Origin: a beta proteobacterium L13
GTDB lineage: Bacteria > Pseudomonadota > Gammaproteobacteria > Burkholderiales > Chromobacteriaceae
Reading direction: 5' to 3'
DNA: 64,000 nucleotides
Assembly: GCA_000335715.1 (NCBI GenBank)
Contig: AMYZ01000004.1
Location: forward strand, 62,001 to 126,000
Shown here: positions 8,236 to 15,914 of the stretch, one piece after another
Numbering within the stretch: the stretch's first letter is position 1
Layout of the letters: each line of letters begins with the position of its first letter
Notes under the pieces: generated by a model
Databases searched by the model: none
What the model was told of the DNA's origin: nothing
What the model saw: the letters and a program-made list of their open reading frames with translations, nothing else
Made by a program: the position numbers and the translations under genes

Positions 8236-9312
8236 TCAGATGGGGTAGTAGAAGCCGTGAGGGCCGACTGCGAGCTGGCGGCGGTCGTGCAGATCGGCCA
8301 GCAGCAGGCCGGCGCGATGTTTCTTGATGCCAAAGTGCTGCGCTACGGTGCGGGCTGCGATGTGCTGGTCTGCCGGTGCGTCGCTTAGCCAGCTCTGTAT
8401 GGCTTCATTCAGGCCTTGGTTGTCGCCGCTGTTCAGGCGCCAGCCGTCTACCTGGTCGATGATGGTGCGGGTGATGGCGGCAATTTCGCAGGCGTCCAGC
8501 AGCAGGCGTGCGTGGCGATCTTCCGGGTTGGCCGCTTCGTCCAGCGGGATGTCCGTGCGGATGCTGCGCAGCTGCATGTTCTGCGTAAGGCGGAAGCTGG
8601 TGCGCTCTTTCCAGTGCAGCTGCAGCAGGGTGACGATCAAGCCTTGCTGCAGGTGCATTTGCACTTCCTGCTCGCTGGCCCGGACGTTGGTCATCTTGAT
8701 GGTCGGGCCTTCGCTGCTTTCGTCCTGCATGTGCATCACGCTGCCCATATGTAGCTCGTCCGGCAGCTCGTCGCCAGCGACCCAGCGCGTCATCTGCTGG
8801 TCCAGCAGGGCGCGGGGGCGGATCAGGGTGGCGTCCAGCGGGTAGCAGCGCTGCAGCACGGCCAGTACTGCCTCTGCATTGCTGCTGCTGGCCTGGTCGA
8901 TGATGATCAGGCGGGCTTCGCTGTGGATGATCAGCCAGGCAGTGTCGTCTTTGCTGACGGTGCGTGCCAGCAGCTCGCTGCGGACGGTGTCTTTCAGTGT
9001 CAGCTCTTCTTCGCGGCCAACCTTGCGGCATTCTTGCTCTTCGATGCCGGCTACGCGTGCCTGCCATTCTTTGGCCAGGGTGGACGGCGGCAGGATCTTG
9101 CTGGTGGTGAGCCGGCGCATAGCGTAGATGCCATGCGCCAGCGTGAGCAGCAGGGTGGTTTCGTTCAGTGCTGGTGCCCAGCCGCTGCTTTGGTAGGCGC
9201 TAGCGTCCGGTGCCTGGTAGCGCTGGGTTTGCAGTGCGGCCTCTAGCTTGTCGGGGTCGATTTCCACGCCGGGCGGGAAGCGGAACAGCGTGGCATTTTT
9301 GATGGCCATCAT
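8236..9312 (-). CDS. rdgC: Recombination-associated protein RdgC
   Basis: 358 residues with the RdgC pattern: an N-terminal strand (MAIKNATLFRFPPGV), a GWAPAL segment, a basic stretch (KILPPSTLAKEWQARVAGIEEQECRKVGREEELTLKD shows the expected lysine/glutamate pattern), and a C-terminal helical region. RdgC forms a ring around DNA and restrains RecA. In Neisseria it affects pilin variation. Here it is the first large gene of the phage leftward operon, where it could modulate host recombination during replication. It starts with ATGATG overlapping the stop of the small secreted-protein gene upstream. Confidence 0.9.
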   Translation of the reverse strand: MMAIKNATLFRFPPGVEIDPDKLEAALQTQRYQAPDASAYQSSGWAPALNETTLLLTLAHGIYAMRRLTTSKILPPSTLAKEWQARVAGIEEQECRKVGREEELTLKDTVRSELLARTVSKDDTAWLIIHSEARLIIIDQASSSNAEAVLAVLQRCYPLDATLIRPRALLDQQMTRWVAGDELPDELHMGSVMHMQDESSEGPTIKMTNVRASEQEVQMHLQQGLIVTLLQLHWKERTSFRLTQNMQLRSIRTDIPLDEAANPEDRHARLLLDACEIAAITRTIIDQVDGWRLNSGDNQGLNEAIQSWLSDAPADQHIAARTVAQHFGIKKHRAGLLLADLHDRRQLAVGPHGFYYPI

Positions 9313-9533
9313 TCGCTCTCTTTCTGCAGCGCCGGGCAGGACCAGGCGTGCTTGTGGTCGGGTGACAAAATCCGTACGCAGGCGGCGTGCGGTGCTTGCC
9401 GGGTGTACACCACCACTTCGTGAGTGGGTGGCGGGCTAGCTGCGGCGCCGGAGCCGGTGGCGCGTTTCTGGTTCCAGGCGGCGCCGGCGTTGCTGGCCAG
9501 CGCCAGCAGCAGGGTGAACAGCAGGGGTTTCAT
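9309..9533 (-). CDS. Small exported protein at the head of the leftward operon
   Basis: 74 residues beginning with a signal peptide (MKPLLFTLLLALASNAGA). The mature part contains two Cys residues (HAACVRIL, AWSCPALQ) that could form a disulphide. A strong AGGAG lies upstream. The frame extends further upstream, but the signal peptide and ribosome site fix this start. Stop and rdgC start overlap. Unknown function; surface exclusion is one possibility for an exported early phage protein. Confidence 0.68.
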   Translation of the reverse strand: MKPLLFTLLLALASNAGAAWNQKRATGSGAAASPPPTHEVVVYTRQAPHAACVRILSPDHKHAWSCPALQKESE

Positions 9534-9954
9534 GGTGTGCTCCTGGTGGTGACATCCCTGCAGCCTGCTGCGGGCAACAGGCTGCGGGATATCTGTGTGG
9601 CGTGGGCTTGGCCAGCGCCGGGTCTTGCAATCTTCAGTTGCTTGCGCCTTATCCCTTCTTGCTGGCGGCAGCAGGTTTTTGCCTGGTGGCCAGCTGTGCC
9701 GTGGGTGCGGCATTGCCCTCAAACCAACGTGCGCCAGCCGGTGCTGCCGTGCTGACGAGGATCCGTTTCCGCTGATGCGGTGAGGCGGTGTGTTGTAAGT
9801 TGTGAAAGATCAGCTACATAAAGTAGAAGTTTTGCGAAGTATCTACACAAAGTAGAAAGCAGTCAACAACTAAAAGTAGAAATATTGATTTTGGCTGCTG
9901 GACTGCCATTGCAATTGCATATACCCTGTGCATAAATTCATCTAGGAGGCTGTT
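9534..9954. promoter_or_regulatory. Divergent control region with three CTAC-GTAG operators (OL-like)
   Basis: 421 bases without a supported gene. It holds three sites of one operator family: CTACATAAAGTAG (9814-9826), CTACACAAAGTAG (9843-9855) and a weaker copy at 9867-9879. They lie 29 and 24 bases apart in an AT-rich stretch between the leftward operon and the rightward lipoprotein gene. Matching sites at 14654 and 14720 sit at the repressor/Cro switch, so this looks like the left operator of the immunity system. The promoter itself was not resolved. Confidence 0.7.
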
Positions 9955-10722
9955 ATGCGATTCCGTTTTTCGTTGGCTTTCTTGTTGCCGCTAGTGCTGC
10001 TTAGTGGGTGTGGTGGCGATGATGTCGCGGTGCCTTATGAGCGTGCTGCGGGGTTTGATGCTTTGGGGGATGCGGGTGCGCAGGCGCTGGCTGCTTTTGA
10101 GAAAGCCTGCCCAGTGGTAAAGCGCGAGGTGGGTGATCTTGAATACATCAAGGTCCAGCCGGCCCTTGGCTACCCCAAGACGCCGGATTACGGCTGGAAT
10201 CGGGCAGTGTCGGTTGAGTTCAAGGTTAAGGACCAGCCGACAGGGGTGGGGTTGGGGTTGATTGCAGGCACTGAATGTACGTTTGATATGGGAGGTGGTT
10301 TCCGCCCTGGTTTGCATGTCATGCGGTCTGACTGTGCCGAGGTTTGCGGCGTCGCTAAGGGGTTTACCGCTGAGCCCAAGCTTGCTGTGTTGGAATCCAG
10401 GGAAGAGGCCGAGGCGGTGGAAAAGAAACGGCTATCTGAGGGTGCTGCGGCTCTGGCTGAGCTTGAGAAAAAGGCGCTTTCTGGTGATTACCAGGCTCAG
10501 CGCAATTTGGCTTACAGCTTTGCTATCGGTGCGGATGGTGCGCCTTATGAGCCGGTAAAAGCGTGTGCCTGGCGCGCTGTGATTATCGCCTCTGCTAGCA
10601 GTAAAGTTGGCGATGGGGATCACCGCAATGTGCAGCATAATTGTGGCAAGCTTGATGATAAGGGGCGTCAGCAGGCGCAGGTGCTTGCTGAGCAGATCTT
10701 GGCGAGGGTGCGTGGCGGGTAG
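9955..10722 (+). CDS. Prophage-encoded lipoprotein with Sel1-like C-terminal segment
   Basis: 255 residues with a lipoprotein signal (MRFRFSLAFLLPLVLLSGCGG, acylated Cys after LLSG) and a strong AGGAGG ribosome site. The C-terminal part (KALSGDYQAQRNLAYSFAIGADG...KACAWRAVIIA) resembles one or two Sel1-type helical repeats. Base composition is lower in GC than neighbouring early genes, suggesting cargo acquired separately. It is transcribed away from the operator cluster, so it could be either lysogen-expressed or early. Envelope lipoproteins of prophages often alter phage entry; that role is only inferred. Confidence 0.72.
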   Translation: MRFRFSLAFLLPLVLLSGCGGDDVAVPYERAAGFDALGDAGAQALAAFEKACPVVKREVGDLEYIKVQPALGYPKTPDYGWNRAVSVEFKVKDQPTGVGLGLIAGTECTFDMGGGFRPGLHVMRSDCAEVCGVAKGFTAEPKLAVLESREEAEAVEKKRLSEGAAALAELEKKALSGDYQAQRNLAYSFAIGADGAPYEPVKACAWRAVIIASASSKVGDGDHRNVQHNCGKLDDKGRQQAQVLAEQILARVRGG

Positions 10723-10770
10723 GTAAAACTACGAATTGGCGGTAATGTTGCAGTGCGTTACCTTTCCGGC

Positions 10771-10905
10771 ATGAAACGTCAACATCCTGCATCCAATGCA
10801 CGTTCTGTGCAGTCTCAAGTCAAAGAACTAGTTGCCCAAGCCCGTCGTGCTGCGCCACGGCGTGCAGGTGGTGTGCTGGTGCCGCCGCGTTGTGGTGGAC
10901 TCTAG
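10771..10905 (+). CDS. Possible 44-residue basic peptide
   Basis: Short ATG frame rich in Arg/Gln (MKRQHPASNARSVQSQVK..., ending PPRCGGL). No clear ribosome site precedes it. It lies in the gap between the lipoprotein and the two-gene cassette, in an otherwise empty stretch. Coding status is uncertain. Confidence 0.3.
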   Translation: MKRQHPASNARSVQSQVKELVAQARRAAPRRAGGVLVPPRCGGL

Positions 10906-10971
10906 TGGCTTTGTTGTGTAAGTTAGCTTCGTACTGTAGTATCGACCGATTTTTCTTTTGGCGAGAATTTA

Positions 10972-11778
10972 ATGGTTCAGCCCGCGCTTATAGACACCCA
11001 GTTGACTGATCTCATGAACGAGGTCAAAGCCTCTGGTCTCATGCTTGATCGTTCGACCTTTGAGGGCCGGCGAACTTACAACTCTATAAAACAGTCTATT
11101 GATAAGCTGCTAACTGAGAGTCCTTCCGCGTACTACACGCTGAGGTCTCAGCTTGGGGCGCTTTGTTATGATGTTGCAGAGGTCCGTTCAGCGGCTGCAG
11201 GGTTGGCCGCGCTGACATCTTTTCATGATGGGTCTCTGGTCAATACCGTTAGGTCTTTGATTGTAGTCGGAGAGTACAATGACGCGCATGCTCTCTTCGC
11301 GCGTTATAGTGACCGTATGCGCGAGTCAGATTTTCCAGTCGATGTGATGTGGCTTGCGTTTGCTGGTTTTTTCGCAAGTTGGTTAGTTGGCTTCGGTGGG
11401 GACGTTACGCGTATGAAACTCACTTTGGATAAGCATCTCCAGGAGCGCATGGACTCAATTTATGCTGCGGCGGCGGTCGATGTTTCTGAGCATGATGTGC
11501 GTGAAATGCTTGGCTATGCTGCCCGTGCATTTGCGAAATCTAAAAAACATATCCTGTTTACGGGTGTTTCTGTGGTTGAGGACGGTTTGCTGTTTGAGCT
11601 CGTCGGTCGCATCGGGTCGGAAGAGGCTGCAGATATTGAATGGGATTACGTGGCTATGATGGCGGAGCACTTTCCGAGCGCGCCCACTGATCGTGTTTCG
11701 ATCAGTATTTGCTCTTATCCAGATGACGAGGAAGTGGTGTTGCCTGGCGCCGTTGCCCGTCCTGATCAACTATCCTGA
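10972..11778 (+). CDS. Unknown protein preceding the HEPN-like gene
   Basis: 268 residues, mostly helical in the first half (LMNEVKASGLMLDRSTFEGRRTYNSIKQSIDKLLTES), with a hydrophobic stretch (VMWLAFAGFFASWLVGFGGD) in the middle and an acidic, mixed alpha/beta end. No family is recognised. The gene is AT-richer than the surrounding phage genes. It ends with TGA-TAA and the HEPN-like gene follows 12 bases later in the same frame, so the two are a likely operon. A partner/antitoxin role is inferred only from position. Confidence 0.7.
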   Translation: MVQPALIDTQLTDLMNEVKASGLMLDRSTFEGRRTYNSIKQSIDKLLTESPSAYYTLRSQLGALCYDVAEVRSAAAGLAALTSFHDGSLVNTVRSLIVVGEYNDAHALFARYSDRMRESDFPVDVMWLAFAGFFASWLVGFGGDVTRMKLTLDKHLQERMDSIYAAAAVDVSEHDVREMLGYAARAFAKSKKHILFTGVSVVEDGLLFELVGRIGSEEAADIEWDYVAMMAEHFPSAPTDRVSISICSYPDDEEVVLPGAVARPDQLS

Positions 11779-11790
11779 TAATGGTGTGTC

Positions 11791-12192
11791 TTGGTTACCA
11801 GTAACTGTTTCTTGGATTGGTGTAATCGCCAGTTGCAGGCGTCTGCCGCTGATGATGAGTTGAGTCATCGATCAGTGACGAGTCGTGCTTACTACGCTGC
11901 GTATCATGCTTGTGATGGTGTTGTCATTGCTCATGGCTATGCCCTTCCTGCTATTGTTAATGTAGGAGTGCATGAGCGGCTTATTAGGGGGATGAGTGCT
12001 GCAACCGCGCAGGCTTGCCCGTCTGGCGTTGATCCTGTGGATGTTCGGGTGGCTGCCACTCATCTTGCGACTTTGAAGAAGATGCGTAACCAAGCGGACT
12101 ACAAGATCGGTGAGCTTTATTCCAAATCTACTGCTCGCGATGCCTATCACAAGGCGGAGAGGCTTGTTCAGCATGTCTCTACCAAGTTATAA
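11791..12192 (+). CDS. HEPN-like protein (UPF0332 type)
   Basis: 133 residues; the only possible start in frame after the upstream stop codons is TTG. The sequence shows the HEPN/UPF0332 pattern: HRSVTSRAYYAAYHACDG in the first helix pair and LKKMRNQADYKIG later. HEPN domains occur in many toxins, abortive-infection RNases and antiphage systems. An Arg-x6-His spacing (RAYYAAYH) is present, but in this subfamily that segment is structural, so nuclease activity cannot be claimed. Placed between the lipoprotein and the HipA-like triad, convergent with the latter. Confidence 0.72.
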   Translation: MVTSNCFLDWCNRQLQASAADDELSHRSVTSRAYYAAYHACDGVVIAHGYALPAIVNVGVHERLIRGMSAATAQACPSGVDPVDVRVAATHLATLKKMRNQADYKIGELYSKSTARDAYHKAERLVQHVSTKL

Positions 12193-12225
12193 AATTAGCC
12201 CGCCTTGTGTGGGTTAATTTTTTTG
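12193..12225. terminator. Terminator between convergent cargo cassettes
   Basis: AATTAGCCC and GGGTTAATT pair across a 9-base loop, followed by a run of seven T. It overlaps the stop codons of both convergent genes. Confidence 0.75.
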
Positions 12226-12677
12226 GTGCCTGCAGGTAAGTTGATTTCCTGCTTGTCATGCACGGTGTGGGCTTTTTTTTTGAGCATCGCCGCGGGCCCG
12301 TGGTGCCATAGATATCCCAGTATCTCGTTTATCGTGTCGCCTGCCGTTTCCCTGGCGGGCCCTAGCGCCAGCCCGCTGGGCGTGTCCAGTTTGCCGGTCG
12401 CCCAGCGGAAGGTGGCCGCATCCAGCAGGATGCTCAGCAGTGCCGCGTCCTCTTCTGGCTGGCTGGCCAGCTCGTGTTCGTCGGGTACGCGCCAGTACAG
12501 TTTGTCACCCACCTGCAGCAGTACGCCGATGCATACCTGGTTGTCGCTGGCCAGGCTGGGGCGCCAGTGTACCGTCCAGCTGGTGGCGGTAATGGCCGGC
12601 ATCCGGTTGGTGTCGGGTGTCAGGTGTTTCTGTAGTCGCTTCCCCAGCTTTTTCACGCGATTTTCCCTTTTATCCAT
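12195..12677 (-). CDS. Unknown third gene of the HTH/HipA-like operon
   Basis: 160 residues from MDKRENRVKKLGKRLQKH; this start overlaps the kinase-like gene by 25 bases, and the longer frame is antisense-type sequence. A basic N-terminal helix is followed by a beta-rich centre (SWTVHWRP...VCIGVLLQVGDKLYWRV), an acidic segment and a basic tail. The 'IGVLL...' strand and the position after a HipA-like kinase recall DUF3037 partners, but similarity is weak. It could be an effector, inhibitor or substrate of the kinase-like protein. Confidence 0.65.
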   Translation of the reverse strand: MDKRENRVKKLGKRLQKHLTPDTNRMPAITATSWTVHWRPSLASDNQVCIGVLLQVGDKLYWRVPDEHELASQPEEDAALLSILLDAATFRWATGKLDTPSGLALGPARETAGDTINEILGYLWHHGPAAMLKKKAHTVHDKQEINLPAGTKKINPHKAG

Positions 12678-13441
12678 GCCGGGTCTGCCCGGGCTTCTAT
12701 GAAGCTGACCGCTGCGCTGCATTCTTTGCGGCTTAGCAGCTCTTGCCACCATTCCAGCACGGCTTCTTTGGCTTTCTGCCAGGCTGGCAGGTGGGCGGCA
12801 GACTTGGCTTCGATGTCCTGTGTGGCTTGGGGTGGCGGCAGTCCACCATACGCCAGGTGCATTGCCTGGTTATGAAGGTAGCCGGCGTGGCGCAGGGTTT
12901 TGGGTGTCCAGTCCTGCCCGCCCAATATCTCGGCGTGGTCGATGATGGCGAAATCGCTATCGCCCAGATACAGCAGGTTACCGCCATTACCATCGATATT
13001 GTGTAACCAGTGGCACAGGGCAATGATGGCGTGCAGGTGCGGCCAGGGTTTGATGCGCGCCCGCCACACAATGGCATCCTGTTCGTTGACCAGTGCCAGC
13101 GGGTTGTTTGGTAGCTCTTCACTGGCAAAGCAGGGCAGGTTGTCATCGTCCTTGCCTGGCCAGCGCCGTTCCGGGAACAGCTGGCGCAGTTTGCGTACCG
13201 GTACCAGGCATAGGTAGGCCCTGGGCGGGCAGGGCAGGCCCAGCGCGCGGGTAATCAGCCAGCCGGCCACTTCGTTGGCCAGCCCGCGTTTATCGGTGGG
13301 GAAAGCTTTGACGTAGGCGGTAAACGGGCGCCCGTGTTCGTCGCGCAGCTCGGCGCGGTGTACACAGGAGGAAAACCCGTCGATGCGGCGCGAGGCATAC
13401 AGGTGATGCCCGGGGCCAAGCAGGAGAACGGGGTCGGTCAT
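12653..13441 (-). CDS. HipA-like kinase-fold protein
   Basis: 262 residues. The pattern follows HipA-like (HipA_2-type) proteins: a Lys in the N lobe (TAYVKAF), LANEVAGWLITRALGLPCPPRAYL, a catalytic-type loop NIDGNGGNLLYLG, and a metal-binding-type Asp in FAIIDHAEILGG. True HipA is a Ser/Thr kinase that phosphorylates glutamyl-tRNA synthetase and is neutralised by the HTH protein HipB. Here an HTH gene lies directly upstream with an ATGA overlap. At 262 residues it is much shorter than HipA (about 440) and lacks the N-terminal subdomain. Kinase activity is plausible but unproven. Confidence 0.8.
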   Translation of the reverse strand: MTDPVLLLGPGHHLYASRRIDGFSSCVHRAELRDEHGRPFTAYVKAFPTDKRGLANEVAGWLITRALGLPCPPRAYLCLVPVRKLRQLFPERRWPGKDDDNLPCFASEELPNNPLALVNEQDAIVWRARIKPWPHLHAIIALCHWLHNIDGNGGNLLYLGDSDFAIIDHAEILGGQDWTPKTLRHAGYLHNQAMHLAYGGLPPPQATQDIEAKSAAHLPAWQKAKEAVLEWWQELLSRKECSAAVSFIEARADPAWIKGKIA

Positions 13442-13764
13442 TTGGGCGTGATCAGGGTAAGCAAGCGGGCGATTGTAGCAGCCAGTTCAGGGTCTGGATT
13501 GGTGGCGATAAAGCGTTGCACGCTATGCAGCAGCGGGTGCGGGTCTAGCGGGGTGGTGCATTGCGGAGTGTCCATCCAGCCAGCAGGCAGCGCCAGTGCC
13601 TGCTCGACGTGCCGGGCGAAGTTATGGCCAATGCGGCAGCCGCTATTGAGATAGCGGCTGATCTGGCTTTCCTCGCGCTGCAGTGCGGTGGCCAGGTCGC
13701 GCTTGTGGGTGTAGCGGCTGGCCAGAAGCTGCAGGTTGGCGTGGCGGATAGTGAAGGCATTCAT
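13438..13764 (-). CDS. HTH protein upstream of the HipA-like gene
   Basis: 108 residues with a phage-repressor-type helix-turn-helix (RDLATALQREESQISRYLNSGCRIGHNFARHVEQALALPAGWMD). It is coupled to the kinase-like gene by ATGA overlap, the order seen in hipBA operons, so it may act as autorepressor and antitoxin. The C-terminal part (ELAATIARLLTLI) is hydrophobic-helical and could mediate dimerisation or kinase contact. An alternative role as a second immunity regulator cannot be excluded, because the main repressor gene lies next door. Confidence 0.78.
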   Translation of the reverse strand: MNAFTIRHANLQLLASRYTHKRDLATALQREESQISRYLNSGCRIGHNFARHVEQALALPAGWMDTPQCTTPLDPHPLLHSVQRFIATNPDPELAATIARLLTLITPK

Positions 13765-13811
13765 AACGCGATGCTATGCAGGCACTGCGGGGCAGTGAAT
13801 GACGCGGCGCG

Positions 13812-14648
13812 TTAATTGGTGTCAAGTTTGTTGGTTTTATCCGTATCGCTTGGGTCTGGCGGCAGGTTTATTGCTTTGGCGCTTAGTTTCTTGCCTAAGT
13901 TGATGGCTTTAGCATCGGCCTCTGCGCTTGTCGCTATATCTTGTGTTTGAGCATTCAGGGCTTGAACCATGTTCCTGAAGCTGCTGACTACGGCAGGGGT
14001 GAGTGACTTGCTGTTAAACGCAAGGCATAGATCCTGCACCAGTGGGGCGAGTGCCGGTGGAATGTTGACTGCGTAAGCTCCAGCGGCCGACGCTGCCGAC
14101 TCTGCACCGTCCAGGTCTAGCCAGCCTGGTTTCAGTCCAAGCTTGTGCTCTATGTCACGAGCCAGCTCTTCGCCAATGTCTCTTCTGCTGCCTTCAGCGT
14201 CAGAAAACAGGCGGTATATCAGTGGTCGCTTGCGGCCAACTGTGTCTGCAAACCTGCCTTTGTTCCCTTCGAATCTTTCATCGATGAGTTTTAACAAGTT
14301 CGCGCGGCGAATGTCGTGAGGCTTTGTGGTTGGAGTTAGATATGCAGCCTGGGCTTCGTTTACTGCGTGGTGGCTTGGCTGTTCTAAATGCTCTGTCTGT
14401 TTGTAGCCAAAGCTACTTTGTGTTGTGGGCTCAGAGTAAGCGGTGGGCTCGCCGTACTCTAGGGTTGCTGGGCTAATCCCTAGGGCGCTCGCTAGTTCAG
14501 CAAGCTTTCGCGTCCGAGGCTTGGCTGTGCCGAGTGTATAGCGCCTTGCCATTTCATAGGTGATGCCTAGGTGCCGTGCTATGTCGGTCACGCTGAGGCC
14601 TCGCCTATCCATCGCGGAGCGTAGGTTGGCCGCAAATTGTGGGTGCAT
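13812..14648 (-). CDS. Prophage repressor with two HTH-type regions and no S24 protease domain
   Basis: From the chosen start, MHPQFAANLRSAMDRRGLSVTDIARHLGITYEMARRYTLG is a clear XRE helix-turn-helix. A second repressor-like unit occupies the middle (LLKLIDERFEGNKGRFADTVGRKRPLIYRLFSD...GLKPGWLDL). The C terminus is a long helical tail without the Ser/Lys dyad of LexA/CI peptidases. Divergent from the Cro/YdaS-like gene, it is the likely lysogeny repressor binding the CTAC-GTAG sites. Alternative starts at 14660 and 14714 exist; none has a good ribosome site, so translation may be leaderless. The start used here places the perfect operator at 14652 just upstream. Confidence 0.8.
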   Translation of the reverse strand: MHPQFAANLRSAMDRRGLSVTDIARHLGITYEMARRYTLGTAKPRTRKLAELASALGISPATLEYGEPTAYSEPTTQSSFGYKQTEHLEQPSHHAVNEAQAAYLTPTTKPHDIRRANLLKLIDERFEGNKGRFADTVGRKRPLIYRLFSDAEGSRRDIGEELARDIEHKLGLKPGWLDLDGAESAASAAGAYAVNIPPALAPLVQDLCLAFNSKSLTPAVVSSFRNMVQALNAQTQDIATSAEADAKAINLGKKLSAKAINLPPDPSDTDKTNKLDTN

Positions 14649-14651
14649 GAT

Positions 14652-14668
14652 TTCTACCATAGGTAGAA
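14652..14668. promoter_or_regulatory. Operator at the repressor gene start
   Basis: TTCTACC and GGTAGAA are perfect inverted arms around ATA, the best member of the CTAC-GTAG family in the window. It lies over the repressor start region, suggesting autoregulation. Confidence 0.7.
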
Positions 14669-14719
14669 CTATGAATGGGTGGCCGCTGGGTGGCAATGCT
14701 ATTATTTGTTGCATGATTG

Positions 14720-14732
14720 CTACTTAAAGTAG
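14720..14732. promoter_or_regulatory. Operator between repressor and Cro-like genes
   Basis: CTACTTAAAGTAG matches the sites at 9814 and 9843 and lies 11 bases before the Cro-like start. Together with 14652 it forms an OR-like switch. Confidence 0.7.
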
Positions 14733-14743
14733 ATAATCCGTTT

Positions 14744-14965
14744 ATGAACACTTCTACTACTAAAGCCAGCGAAGCCATTGCTCTTTTGGATGGTGTCGCA
14801 GCTGTTGCTCGCCGCTTCGGTGTTACCCCTTGGGCGGTGAGTAAGTGGCGTACACGAATGCCTGCCGAGCGCTGTATCGAGATTGAGAAAGCGCTCCAGG
14901 GCGCTATCCGTTGCGAAGAGCTGCGTCCGGATATCGACTGGGGCTACTTGCGTGCTCATCCCTGA
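14744..14965 (+). CDS. Cro/YdaS-like antirepressor-type DNA-binding protein
   Basis: 73 residues (MNTSTTKASEAIALLDGVAAVARRFGVTPWAVSKWRTRMPAERCIEIEKAL...). The helix-turn-helix and the trailing RCIEIEKALQGAIRCEELRPD are characteristic of YdaS/Cro-like proteins that oppose the CI-type repressor. Divergent from the repressor gene with an operator between. No ribosome site is visible; a start nine codons upstream would place coding sequence over the operator. Confidence 0.82.
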   Translation: MNTSTTKASEAIALLDGVAAVARRFGVTPWAVSKWRTRMPAERCIEIEKALQGAIRCEELRPDIDWGYLRAHP

Positions 14966-15091
14966 TTCCCTGCTCCGTGCTTTTTCCGTCCCGCACGGGG
15001 CTTTCCCGGTGTGTGGCTGCCCGCTTTACGCCGGTTTTTTTACAACTGTAGTGCGTGGCGCAACGCAATAAAACGTCAGCGAGGATTGGTT

Positions 15092-15586
15092 ATGAACGAT
15101 GCGATAGAACGGCCTCTGGGCGTCGTCGGTTTGCAGGACGCCATGTACGACACGGTGCACGACTATGAGGGCGGTGCGATGGCCCTGGCGCCGCGCTTTA
15201 CCAGCCGCCGTACTGGGACCATGAGCCCGTCGGTGTTGTCGTCCAAGGTAGATCCGAAGAAGGACACCCATCACCTGATGCTGCTGGAGGCGGATCGCCT
15301 GATGGCGCTGACGGGTGATTACCGCATCCTGCACGCGCTGGCCTTGAACCATGGCCATATGGTGATCCCTATCCCGCGTGGCGCGGCGCCGTGTGACATG
15401 GCTGTGTTGGAGATGATTACCCAGGTGTGGGAAACGAAAGGCGACGTTGGCCGGAGTGTGCATAACGCGATTTCTGACCGTCGTATCGAGCCGCACGAAG
15501 TGGAGCAGGTGCGCCGCACGGTGTACCGCGCCCAGCTGGCACTGCAGCAGCTGGTGATGCGGCTGGAGGGGATGGTTGATGCTTGA
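15092..15586 (+). CDS. Phage regulatory protein CII family
   Basis: 164 residues preceded by GAGGA. The signature segment DAMYDTVHDYEGGAMALAPR...SPSVLSSKVDPKKDTHHLMLLEADRLMALTGDYRILHALALNHG is the Phage_CP76/CII family found after the repressor switch in many P22/ST64-like prophages. It should influence the lysis-lysogeny decision, possibly by activating the repressor promoter. First gene of the rightward early operon after the Cro-like gene. The C-terminal helices probably mediate oligomerisation. Confidence 0.88.
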   Translation: MNDAIERPLGVVGLQDAMYDTVHDYEGGAMALAPRFTSRRTGTMSPSVLSSKVDPKKDTHHLMLLEADRLMALTGDYRILHALALNHGHMVIPIPRGAAPCDMAVLEMITQVWETKGDVGRSVHNAISDRRIEPHEVEQVRRTVYRAQLALQQLVMRLEGMVDA

Positions 15587-15914
15587 TGACGACGATCTGC
15601 GCTTGTTGCCAGCGCCGCGGCCGGTAAGTAGCGATGCCGTGCATCAGCTGTGGCTGACGGTGTTGGTGCTGGGTTTGCAGGATGCGGCGGCAGCGTTGGC
15701 GCCGCCACGCGCTTGCAAGGTGTCGCCGGTGGATGCGGTGCGCGGCCTGCGCTGGGTGCTGGATGACGGTGACGCTTTGGGGTCATTCATCTGGGTGTGC
15801 ACCGTGCTGGATATGGCACCCGATGCGGTGCGGCTGTGTTTGTGGCGCCGGTGCGGTGTTAGCCGCCAGCGTGCCCAGGACGTGGCGTATGCCGCGCCGG
15901 CCATTGCCGCTTAG
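15579..15914 (+). CDS. Hypothetical early protein overlapping the CII gene
   Basis: 111 residues from ATG with GGAGGGG about 8 bases upstream, overlapping the CII stop. Mostly helical and Leu/Ala-rich with a late Arg cluster (LCLWRRCGVSRQRAQDVAYAAP) that could be a small helix-turn-helix. Unknown function; early rightward operon. Confidence 0.65.
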   Translation: MLDDDDLRLLPAPRPVSSDAVHQLWLTVLVLGLQDAAAALAPPRACKVSPVDAVRGLRWVLDDGDALGSFIWVCTVLDMAPDAVRLCLWRRCGVSRQRAQDVAYAAPAIAA

